Positions 40,460 through 47,223 of a stretch of DNA of 47,223 nucleotides are shown piece by piece. This stretch comes from Spirochaetaceae bacterium. GTDB taxonomy: Bacteria > Spirochaetota > Spirochaetia > SZUA-6 > DRHE01. The notes beneath the pieces were generated by a model, which had not been told where the DNA came from, did not search any database, and saw nothing but the letters and a program-made list of their open reading frames with translations. The stretch spans positions 3,279,356 to 3,326,578 of the forward strand of contig CP070696.1 in the NCBI GenBank assembly GCA_020353535.1, read 5' to 3'. The translations under genes and the position numbers were made by a program. The first letter of the stretch is position 1, and each line of letters opens with the position of its first letter.

Positions 40460-42640
40460 ATGAAAAAGAGCCTGCTGGTCATACTGTTGCTGGCGGCGGT
40501 GATAGTTACCGATCGTGCCCAGGCACAGGCGATTCAAAGTTTTGATGAAAGGTTGGTGATCTTTGAATCCGTCCTTGAGGAAATACAGCAGGAGTTGAAG
40601 ATCCCGGGGATGTCGGCGGCAGCGGTCAAGGATCGGGAGCTGGTCTGGACCAAGGGCTTCGGATATGCAGATCTGGAGAACAATGTCAAAGCAACTCCCC
40701 ACACCGCCTACTACCTCGCTTCGTTGACAAAGACCTTTGCCTCTACGATCCTGATGCAGTTCGTGGAAAGGGGAGAGCTCGATCTGGACGCTCCCGTGGG
40801 CAGATACGGCGTGCGCATTAAAGGACCCGGCACGATCCGGATCAGGCATCTGTTCTCCCACACCTCCGAGGGGATTCCGGGAAGCTACTACAAGTACGAT
40901 GGTGGTCGGTTTGCCCATCTCGGGAGGGTGATCAAGCGGGCTTCGGGAAGATCCTTCGAGACCCTGCTGATGGAAAACATCGTGCAGCCCCTGTCGATGA
41001 ATGACACTGTTCCCGGGATTCGTCGGGAAAATGAGGAGTACAGCCGCATCCTGCCGAAAATGGCAAAACCCTACCTTCTGGAAAGTTCCGGTAGGATCGT
41101 CGAAAGCGAATACCCAACGTACTTCGGGGTATCAGCGGGCCTGATCTCCACGGTGACGGACATGGCCAGGTACCTCATCGCCATCGATGCCAACGCCCTC
41201 ATCAGTAGCGAAACACAACAGATTGCCTTCAGCCCACAGCCGCTCATCTCGGGATCCCCGGCTCCCTACGGCCTCGGTTGGTTCGTTCAGCAGTTCGAAG
41301 GAACACCTCTGATCTGGCACTACGGCTTCAATCCGCGAATAGTTTCCACCTTGATACTCAAAGCACCGGATCGTGGTCTCGCCTTCATTGTCTTTGCCAA
41401 TTCGGATTACTTGAGCCGACCCTTTTGGCTGGGATTGGGGAACGTGCTTACCTCCCCTGTGGCTGTGGCTTTTGTCAAACTCTTCATTACCGCTGAAACG
41501 GTCGAGGCTGTGGTGCCGGAGATTTCCTGGAAAGCTACGATTCATGAGATCGCTGCTCAGATAGAGCAAGCCCAGGCTGCAGGTTATGGAAAGATCGTAA
41601 AACAGGAGCTGGTCTCCCGCTTCATGATGCTGAGACAGTTCGGCGAGTGGGAGCAGGCTCGGGGATTTATCGACATCTATGCCGATCTCTACACCAAGCC
41701 ATATCGCCATATCGACTTGCCTCCTATCGCTTCGATCGAACTGGTACAGAACGATCAATACAGGATCGTGGAGTTCGAAATGAAGAAGGACGCGAAGGTC
41801 CGCGTCCACGCGGTCGGGGAATCTGACTATTATCGGCTGTATGACTTTGGCGGGATCGAAGAGGTCTTAAAGAGACAGCTGATCTGGAGAATGAGACTGG
41901 AGCAGAGCGAAGACGCCGGGGGTGCTCTCAAGAATCGAAAAAACGATGACATTGTCGAGCTACCGAAGGGAACCTACCGACTGCATTACAGAACCGACGG
42001 CGCCCATTCCTTTGACCGCTGGAACGATATTCCACCGGACGAACGGTTCTGGGGGATCTCCCTCTACCTCGCTGATCCCTTCCTTCAAGTCGGGGATGTG
42101 GTTGGCGGGGTCCGAACCATCCAAGCCGCCTCCGGGACGAGGCTTTTGGATACTGTCGAATTCGATCGAGGACAACCTCCGATCACTCCTTGGGAGTATT
42201 TTGCCTTTATAATTTTCCTCATTTTTCTCACCTCGGCGATCGTATATCTTCCGGTTCGACTGTTTCAGCGGCGGCTGGCTGAAGACAAGCGGAGCTTCAT
42301 CGCGACCGCAAAACCACGGTGGAGATGGATGTCCTGGATCGCCGCTATCAACAGCGTCATTTGCCTGGGTCATATCCTTCCGGCATTGCTCGCGGGGAAA
42401 CTGGAAGGGCTGATCGCGACGGGGGTGCCGATTATTCCGGGTGTATGGTGGGCCGTTTTGATATCCCTTCCCCTTTTGAGTGCTTGCCTGGTAATGTTTC
42501 TGGTCGTTGCGGTGGGGATCAGCTGGAGGAAGCAACTATGGAATCCGCTGCAGAGGATCTACTACACGTTGGTCGTTGCTGTGGCCGCGGGATATCTCGT
42601 GCTGTTGAATCATTGGCGATTAATAATTCTACCCGCCTGA
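40460..42640 (+). CDS. Membrane-anchored serine hydrolase (beta-lactamase/class C fold)
   Basis: A 726-residue exported enzyme. A signal peptide (residues 1-22) precedes a class C beta-lactamase/esterase-type domain (about 30-350) with the S88-L-T-K91 motif (YLASLTKTFAS) and a His-x-Gly element (WHYGFNP). The second Tyr motif is KYDGG instead of YxN. A middle region (about 350-580) looks like a beta-rich accessory domain. The C-terminus has about four membrane helices (EYFAFIIFLIFLTSAIVYL and later ones). Such proteins are esterases, D-amino peptidases or peptidoglycan-linked hydrolases; beta-lactam resistance is not implied. ATG at 40460 with GGGGGA upstream. Confidence 0.88.
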   Translation: MKKSLLVILLLAAVIVTDRAQAQAIQSFDERLVIFESVLEEIQQELKIPGMSAAAVKDRELVWTKGFGYADLENNVKATPHTAYYLASLTKTFASTILMQFVERGELDLDAPVGRYGVRIKGPGTIRIRHLFSHTSEGIPGSYYKYDGGRFAHLGRVIKRASGRSFETLLMENIVQPLSMNDTVPGIRRENEEYSRILPKMAKPYLLESSGRIVESEYPTYFGVSAGLISTVTDMARYLIAIDANALISSETQQIAFSPQPLISGSPAPYGLGWFVQQFEGTPLIWHYGFNPRIVSTLILKAPDRGLAFIVFANSDYLSRPFWLGLGNVLTSPVAVAFVKLFITAETVEAVVPEISWKATIHEIAAQIEQAQAAGYGKIVKQELVSRFMMLRQFGEWEQARGFIDIYADLYTKPYRHIDLPPIASIELVQNDQYRIVEFEMKKDAKVRVHAVGESDYYRLYDFGGIEEVLKRQLIWRMRLEQSEDAGGALKNRKNDDIVELPKGTYRLHYRTDGAHSFDRWNDIPPDERFWGISLYLADPFLQVGDVVGGVRTIQAASGTRLLDTVEFDRGQPPITPWEYFAFIIFLIFLTSAIVYLPVRLFQRRLAEDKRSFIATAKPRWRWMSWIAAINSVICLGHILPALLAGKLEGLIATGVPIIPGVWWAVLISLPLLSACLVMFLVVAVGISWRKQLWNPLQRIYYTLVVAVAAGYLVLLNHWRLIILPA

Positions 42641-42650
42641 GGATCACTGA

Positions 42651-43355
42651 CTATCTGTGCTTGTGCTCCACCCGGCCGTCGGGATGACCGATGAACAGGT
42701 CGTCGACCCGACGGGTGAAGATTCCATTGGCTGTCACACCGGGGATCATCATAATCTCGGCGTCCAATCTTTCAGAATCGAATTGTTCTGCAAAGGTCAC
42801 GTCCAAAATGAAGTTGCCGTGGTCGCTGATGATCGGGCCGGCTTTCTTGGTGGCCATGCGCAGCTCCACCTTTCCGCCAAGGGATTCCAGCCGGCGGGTG
42901 GTGGTGACCAGCGCCTCCGGCACGATCTCGACGGGTACCGGCGCCTTCTCTCCTAAGCGTGAAGACAGTTTGGAGCTGTGCACCATTATGCAGTACCGCT
43001 CGGAGGCTTGGGCCACCACCTTCTCGATCAGCATGGCCGCTCCTCCCCCCTTGATCAGGTTCCAATGTGGATCCACTTCATCCGCCCCGTCGATGGTCAG
43101 ATCAAGCCGACCGTCCACCGCAGGATCGTTGAGGGCGGCCAGGGAAATGCCTGCCCGCTGACAGGCGACCACGGTCTGAAAGCTCGTGGGCACGACCACG
43201 ATGTCCCCCAGGCTGCCGGCTTTAAGCAGCTCCCCTACGCGGTTGACCGCATGAGCCGCGGTTGAACCGGTTCCCAGGCCGAGCTTCATACCGCTGTGTA
43301 CGAGGGCATCCACGACCTGGATGCCGACCAGCCGTTTGACTTTTTCCGTATCCAT
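42651..43355 (-). CDS. rpiA: Ribose-5-phosphate isomerase A
   Basis: A 234-residue enzyme interconverting ribose-5-phosphate and ribulose-5-phosphate in the pentose phosphate pathway. Signature motifs: LGLGTGSTAAHAV (phosphate site), LDLTIDGADEVDP (catalytic Asp pair), LIKGGGAAMLIEKVVA, and the end GIFTRRVDDLFIGHPDG. ATG at 43355 with AGGAG upstream. It lies 23 bp after lysS on the same strand, so the two are probably co-transcribed. It converges with the hydrolase gene at a 10-bp distance. Confidence 0.97.
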   Translation of the reverse strand: MDTEKVKRLVGIQVVDALVHSGMKLGLGTGSTAAHAVNRVGELLKAGSLGDIVVVPTSFQTVVACQRAGISLAALNDPAVDGRLDLTIDGADEVDPHWNLIKGGGAAMLIEKVVAQASERYCIMVHSSKLSSRLGEKAPVPVEIVPEALVTTTRRLESLGGKVELRMATKKAGPIISDHGNFILDVTFAEQFDSERLDAEIMMIPGVTANGIFTRRVDDLFIGHPDGRVEHKHR

Positions 43356-43378
43356 GGCACTCCTGGTAGCCGCCTGCT

Positions 43379-44953
43379 TTAGTAGCCGCCGAGAAGCTCG
43401 AGGGCTCTTTCCCTGCCGATCGTCAGGAGGAATCCTGCAAGACGCGGTCCCATCTCCTTCTCGATCAGAACCCGATATACGAGCTTGAAGAACTCCTTCG
43501 CTTCCATCCCCGCCTCCCCCGCGAGGGCGTAGATGGCTTCGCTCAGGCTCCGCTCGTCGTGGGAGTCCAGTTTCTCCTCGATCTCCCGGCGAAGCAGGAC
43601 GATCGCCTTTCGTTCAGCCTCGATAATCTCGAGCGGTTCGCAGTCGCGAGGCCGCAGGGAAAAACGAAAGCTATCCGGGGCGTACTGGCGAGTCCAGTTC
43701 CAGGCGCATCGGGCGCGGGTGCGAATCTTGGCTAAGTCCTGCTCGTTCGTCTTGATGTTCAGGGACTGGATCACCCCGTCCACATTGCCGTCCTGAATCT
43801 GTATGAGATTGCAGAGATGGCGGAAGGGTATCTGGATCGGCATGGTCGCCGCTACATTGGCGACCTGGGAGAGCTCGTAGATCCTGCGCTCCTTGGCCGT
43901 CCGACTCTCACTCATCGATTCGCCTCCGTAATAGATCCGTTCGCAGCGATCGTATTCTTCATAGAGCTTGATCACATCCAGATCGAAGGAGATAGCGAAC
44001 TCGGTGTTCGGCCGGGAGGAGGCGAACATGTAACGTATCAACTCCGGCTGGTAGATCTCCAGGACATCCCTGAGGCTGACCACCTCTCCGCTGGAGGAAG
44101 AGATCTTTCCCCCCCTTCCTTTTATGCCGATGAAGTCGTACTGAAAGGTCGTGGGGGCGCTTTGACCGTAGATCTCCTTGACGATGCGCCGGGCCGTATC
44201 GAAAGAGCCGCCCTCGGAGTGGTGGTCCTTGCCGGCGGGCTCGAAATCCACCTCTTCGTGAGCCCAGCGCATCGGCCAGTCGACCCTCCAGAACAGTTTC
44301 ACCGCCGGAGTGTTCTCCAGGTCCAGCCGCTCCTCCTGGCCGCAGGAGGAACAGGAATAGGCGACTGTGTTTTTTCCGTCCCAGTCACTGATCTGTGTCG
44401 TGTCCCGATTGCAGGAGGTGCAGAACACGGAGATCGGCCACCAGTCGGAGGGCAGGGGTTCGCTGCGATGTTCATCCAGGATCTCTCTGAGCCGGTCCCT
44501 GTGTTCGAGAGCTCTACGGATTCCCTCGGCATAGCCGGAAGCCCGGTAGCGTTTGGCTTGATAGATGTATTCGGGATTCACCCCAACGATGGGCAGCAGT
44601 TCCTCGATTTCCCTCTCGTTTCGCCGGGCGTAACTCTCTTCGACTTCATAGGGATCGGGGGTCAATGTGATGGGTTGGCGCAGATAACGGCCGAGCATCT
44701 CCTGCTTGGGCATATTCTTTGGCACTTTGCGGAACACGTCGTAGTCGTCCCAGGAGTAGATGAAGCGGACCTTTTTTCCCCGATCCCGCAATGCCCGCAC
44801 CACCAGCTCTACGGTGATGATTTCCCGGAAGTTGCCGATATGTACGGTGCCGGAGGGAGTGACTCCTGAGGCGCAGACGTACAGTTCCTTGTCGCCCTTT
44901 TCCCGGATGATCTTCTCGGCGTAGTTATCCGCCCAATGGGCTGAATTGCTCAT
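43379..44953 (-). CDS. lysS: Lysine-tRNA ligase, class I
   Basis: A 524-residue class I lysyl-tRNA synthetase, the archaeal/spirochaetal type, unrelated in fold to the usual bacterial class II enzyme. The HIGH-equivalent is GTVHIGNFREI (38-41) and the KMSKS-equivalent is GGKISSSSGE. A zinc-ribbon insertion is visible (VFCTSCNRDT and YSCSSCGQEERL). I chose ATG at 44953, where the family N-terminus (MSNSAHWADNYAEKI) begins; a TTG at 44965 is the other option. The promoter lies very close to the ATG. It charges tRNA-Lys in the cytoplasm and is essential unless a second LysRS exists elsewhere. Confidence 0.97.
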   Translation of the reverse strand: MSNSAHWADNYAEKIIREKGDKELYVCASGVTPSGTVHIGNFREIITVELVVRALRDRGKKVRFIYSWDDYDVFRKVPKNMPKQEMLGRYLRQPITLTPDPYEVEESYARRNEREIEELLPIVGVNPEYIYQAKRYRASGYAEGIRRALEHRDRLREILDEHRSEPLPSDWWPISVFCTSCNRDTTQISDWDGKNTVAYSCSSCGQEERLDLENTPAVKLFWRVDWPMRWAHEEVDFEPAGKDHHSEGGSFDTARRIVKEIYGQSAPTTFQYDFIGIKGRGGKISSSSGEVVSLRDVLEIYQPELIRYMFASSRPNTEFAISFDLDVIKLYEEYDRCERIYYGGESMSESRTAKERRIYELSQVANVAATMPIQIPFRHLCNLIQIQDGNVDGVIQSLNIKTNEQDLAKIRTRARCAWNWTRQYAPDSFRFSLRPRDCEPLEIIEAERKAIVLLRREIEEKLDSHDERSLSEAIYALAGEAGMEAKEFFKLVYRVLIEKEMGPRLAGFLLTIGRERALELLGGY

Positions 44954-44963
44954 AACGCCTAAC

Positions 44964-44991
44964 AATATAATAATCCCTCCCGGTTATTCAA
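44964..44991 (-). promoter_or_regulatory. Promoter of lysS-rpiA, short leader
   Basis: Minus strand: TTGAAT (44991-44986), 16-bp spacer, TATATT (44969-44964). The start would fall near 44957, only about 4 nt before the ATG at 44953. Confidence 0.45.
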
Positions 44992-45095
44992 CAACGCGCG
45001 CTGGAATGCGAGTGAAGTCGAAAGTGTTTGATCCGGATTCGCAGGATTTGTACCTTTAGTCAACAGACAACAAACAATATCGAAGGAGACAGTAC

Positions 45096-45749
45096 ATGGA
45101 ATACGGATTGCCCCTTATTGGAGACAAGTTTCCGCGCCTGGAGGTGGTAACAACCCGGGGCACCAAGGTTCTTCCCGATGAGTTCAAGGGCAAATGGTTC
45201 ATCCTCTTCAGCCATCCGGCGGACTTCACGCCGGTGTGCACCACCGAGTTCTACGCTTTTCAGAAACGATACCCGGAGTTCCGCAAACTCAACACAGAAC
45301 TGATCGGTTTGAGTGTGGATCAGGTGTTCTCGCACATCAAATGGAGCGAGTGGATCAAAGAGAAGCTCGGCGTGGAGATCGAGTTTCCCATCATCGCCGA
45401 TACGGGCAGAGTCTCGGAGATTCTCGGCCTGATCCATCCGGGCAAAGGCACCAATACGGTCCGGGCTGTGTTCTTCGTGGATACCACCGGATATATCCGT
45501 TCGATACTCTACTATCCTCAGGAGCTGGGTCGGAACTTCGACGAGCTGTTGCGCATGATCAGGGGATTCCAGCTTTCCGACAGTCAGCAGGTCGCCATTC
45601 CCGCAAACTGGCCTGACAACGAGCTTGTAGGAGATCGGGTGATCGTACCCCCGGCCCAGGACATGGACTCTGCGGCCAAGCGGCTAAAGGACTACGAATG
45701 CTACGACTGGTGGTTCTGCCATAAGCCGGCCATTTCCGATAAAAAGTAA
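45096..45749 (+). CDS. Peroxiredoxin (Prx6/archaeal-type)
   Basis: A 217-residue thiol peroxidase of the Prx6 subfamily. The peroxidatic Cys is Cys48 in [13 protein letters not shown], with the family's [17 protein letters not shown] motif. The long C-terminal domain (about 150-217) is typical of Prx6. Two further Cys near the end (Cys202 and Cys208 in [11 protein letters not shown]) match the resolving Cys pair of archaeal homologues, so it can probably work as a 2-Cys enzyme. It reduces hydrogen peroxide and organic peroxides in the cytoplasm. AAGGAG precedes the ATG. A weak promoter (TTGATC at 45028, TACCTT at 45051) lies upstream. Confidence 0.95.
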   Translation: MEYGLPLIGDKFPRLEVVTTRGTKVLPDEFKGKWFILFSHPADFTPVCTTEFYAFQKRYPEFRKLNTELIGLSVDQVFSHIKWSEWIKEKLGVEIEFPIIADTGRVSEILGLIHPGKGTNTVRAVFFVDTTGYIRSILYYPQELGRNFDELLRMIRGFQLSDSQQVAIPANWPDNELVGDRVIVPPAQDMDSAAKRLKDYECYDWWFCHKPAISDKK

Positions 45750-45807
45750 AGGAGTAATGCGGTGTCCTCCTCGGGGTTGAAATGCCGGAGGAGCAGAATC
45801 TATGAAT

Positions 45808-46728
45808 TTATAGGCGGAATACATCAGTGCTTAAGTACCGCAAACCGGAATCAACGATGATTGTAACCACCGTCGCTCTCGAACCAAGGGTTTGGGCCAC
45901 TCGTAAAGCCGCTACCACATTGGCTCCCGATGAAGTTCCCGCAAAGATCCCCTCCTCTCTGGCAAGGCGACGTGCCATTTCCTTTGCCTCACCTGTAGAA
46001 ATCGTCAGGATTTGGGTTACCCGGTCGGGTTCCCAGAGAGGTGGGACAAACCCTATCCCGATTCCCTCGATATTATGAGCTCCAGCAGGATGACCGGAGA
46101 GCACTGCGGATTCTGCCGGCTCTACTGCCACGATTTGTATGTCACGGTTGTGTTCCCAGAGAGCTTCTGTTGTACCATGGATTGAGTGGGCCGTGCCAAC
46201 CGCATGAACAAAAGCGTTGACCCTTCCGTCTGACTGCTTCCAAACCTCTTCGCCAAGCGGATAGTAGCCTTTGATCGCATCCCGGTTGTTCAATTGATCC
46301 GACCACCAGTGTTTTGGTCGGAGGCTAATGATGCGAGCTTTCTCAATCATCTCCTTGATCAGCTTTTCAGTGATTCCTCTTCCAAAGCTTGGAACGATTG
46401 TGATTTCGGCGCCCAGAGCTTTCATCATGAGCTCTTTCTCGGTACTGAAAGCGTCCGAAAAGACAATGCGTGAATTATATCCTTTTGCCGCGCAGATAAA
46501 AGCAAGCGAGATTCCAGTTGTGCCTCCGGTATATTCTACAACAGTACCGCCCGGCGTCAGTCGGCCGTCCGCTTCTGCACTTTCAATCGCTGCTCTGGCC
46601 ATGCGGTCTTTCATACTTCCGGTGGGATTTGCCGATTCAAGTTTTACCATTACACGCGCTGAACCGGGTCGTACAATCCGCCTGAGTTCAAACATAGGAG
46701 TGTTACCGATCGCATCTAAGACACTCAT
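45808..46728 (-). CDS. Cysteine synthase family PLP-dependent enzyme
   Basis: A 306-residue fold-type II PLP enzyme. The Schiff-base Lys is in ESANPTGSMKDRMA and the PLP phosphate-binding loop in GTAHSIHGTTE. The substrate loop reads EYTGGTTGISLAF where classic O-acetylserine sulfhydrylases have TSGNTG. The C-terminus has EGIFAGTSSGANVVAAL. It belongs to the cysteine synthase/cystathionine beta-synthase group, but the changed loop makes the exact acceptor uncertain. ATG at 46728 with GGAGG 6 nt upstream. Its base composition is noticeably more AT-rich than most genes here, so it could be a transferred gene. It converges with the peroxiredoxin gene, 58 bp apart. Confidence 0.9.
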   Translation of the reverse strand: MSVLDAIGNTPMFELRRIVRPGSARVMVKLESANPTGSMKDRMARAAIESAEADGRLTPGGTVVEYTGGTTGISLAFICAAKGYNSRIVFSDAFSTEKELMMKALGAEITIVPSFGRGITEKLIKEMIEKARIISLRPKHWWSDQLNNRDAIKGYYPLGEEVWKQSDGRVNAFVHAVGTAHSIHGTTEALWEHNRDIQIVAVEPAESAVLSGHPAGAHNIEGIGIGFVPPLWEPDRVTQILTISTGEAKEMARRLAREEGIFAGTSSGANVVAALRVAQTLGSRATVVTIIVDSGLRYLSTDVFRL

Positions 46729-46837
46729 TTTTTCCTCCGGTGATTCCGTTTATTAGATTCGACGCGATGTTAGCGAATACACTACCCATGCCCAATGATA
46801 AACATTATTCCTGGCCCGGTCGATAGATATTACGAAT

Positions 46838-47223
46838 ATGCGGAAACGATACATTTCACCTTCTTGGATTCTGCCCCTTTTCTTCCTGCTGTTTGCTGCG
46901 ACCCTATTCGCCTTCGAACAGCAGGGCTTGGCATCCTGGTACGGTGGCAAGTTTCAGGGTCGACAGACCGCAAGCGGTGAAATCTTCGACACGAACAAAT
47001 TCACCGCCGCCCACAAGACTCTTGCCTTTGGTACGATTGTGAAGGTCACCAACCTGGAAAATGAAAAAAGCACGGTGGTGCGCATCAACGACCGGGGGCC
47101 CTTCATACCGGGCAGGATCATTGACCTGTCCCGCGCCGCCGCCGCTGCCATCGGCCTGGCCGGTCAGGGTGTGGCCGAAGTGCGGATCGAGGTCCTTTCC
47201 CCCGACTCTCCGGAGGCGGCGGG
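46838..47223 (+). CDS. RlpA-like double-psi beta-barrel protein, 3' end outside window
   Basis: 128 codons are visible before the window ends. A signal peptide (about residues 1-25, ILPLFFLLFAATLFAF) precedes the RlpA domain: ASWYGGKFQGRQTASGEIFD, AAHKTLAFGTIVKVTNLENE, VVRINDRGPFIPGRIIDLSRAAA and IGLAGQGVAEVRIEVL. RlpA proteins are septal or envelope proteins, some acting as lytic transglycosylases on naked peptidoglycan. There is no strong ribosome site before the ATG at 46838. Whether a SPOR domain follows cannot be seen. Confidence 0.88.
   Translation, partial: MRKRYISPSWILPLFFLLFAATLFAFEQQGLASWYGGKFQGRQTASGEIFDTNKFTAAHKTLAFGTIVKVTNLENEKSTVVRINDRGPFIPGRIIDLSRAAAAAIGLAGQGVAEVRIEVLSPDSPEAA

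Noticed and set aside
1..47223. tRNA, rRNA, CRISPR array, insertion sequence, prophage or toxin-antitoxin genes
   Set aside because: Gene-free gaps are short and hold no cloverleaf, repeat array, transposase or phage-like motif that I could see by eye.

Overview
The window is about 47 kb of moderately GC-rich, densely packed bacterial DNA that most resembles a free-living spirochaete (Spirochaetales). The best pointer is a class I lysyl-tRNA synthetase (43379-44953), typical of spirochaetes and archaea and uncommon in other bacteria. Weaker support comes from two predicted outer-membrane proteins, which indicate a diderm cell, a LolA/LolCDE-like envelope export operon, and several sugar and amino-acid ABC transporters. 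The assignment is an inference: no rRNA or other phylogenetic marker is present. No tRNA, rRNA, CRISPR array, insertion sequence or phage gene was seen.

Layout. 1-4073: panB and a truncated outer-membrane protein gene run leftward; a P1-family (DmpA/BapA-like) self-processing aminopeptidase and panE run rightward. 4070-8992: a ten-gene, translationally coupled leftward operon starts with a PII-like protein and a PtsN-like EIIA protein and continues with an Mrp-type cation/proton antiporter (E, F, G, two small MrpA-tail subunits, B, C, D). It has only one large antiporter-like subunit. 9117-13671: a complete branched-chain amino-acid type ABC transporter with a good promoter. 13827-15446: a D-2-hydroxyacid dehydrogenase and endonuclease V. 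15541-19599: a ribose/fructose-type sugar ABC operon with two different permeases and an intrinsic terminator between the binding protein gene and the rest. 19768-23419: a CapA-like protein, an ECF sigma factor fused to ankyrin repeats, and a broken MutS-related gene. 23455-29122: an M20 peptidase, then a LolA-like protein, two FtsX/LolC-type permeases and a LolD-type ATPase.

29229-38466: a GH15 glucoamylase-like enzyme, then a signalling cluster: a small protein with a degenerate cyclic-nucleotide fold behind a near-consensus sigma-54 promoter, a CNB protein fused to an eroded HD-GYP domain, and an NtrC-type sigma-54 activator whose receiver lacks the phospho-acceptor Asp. The activator gene overlaps larA, which is followed by a Gfo/Idh/MocA oxidoreductase and an M20 peptidase. 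38449-47223: a secreted alpha/beta hydrolase with Cys as nucleophile, a second predicted outer-membrane protein, a membrane-anchored beta-lactamase-fold hydrolase, rpiA, lysS (class I), a 1-Cys-type peroxiredoxin, a cysteine-synthase family enzyme and the start of an RlpA-like gene.

The most interesting parts are the PII/EIIA-capped Mrp operon, the sigma-54/CNB/degenerate HD-GYP cluster with its larA operon, the ECF-ankyrin fusion, and the pairing of a beta-aminopeptidase-like enzyme with pantothenate genes.
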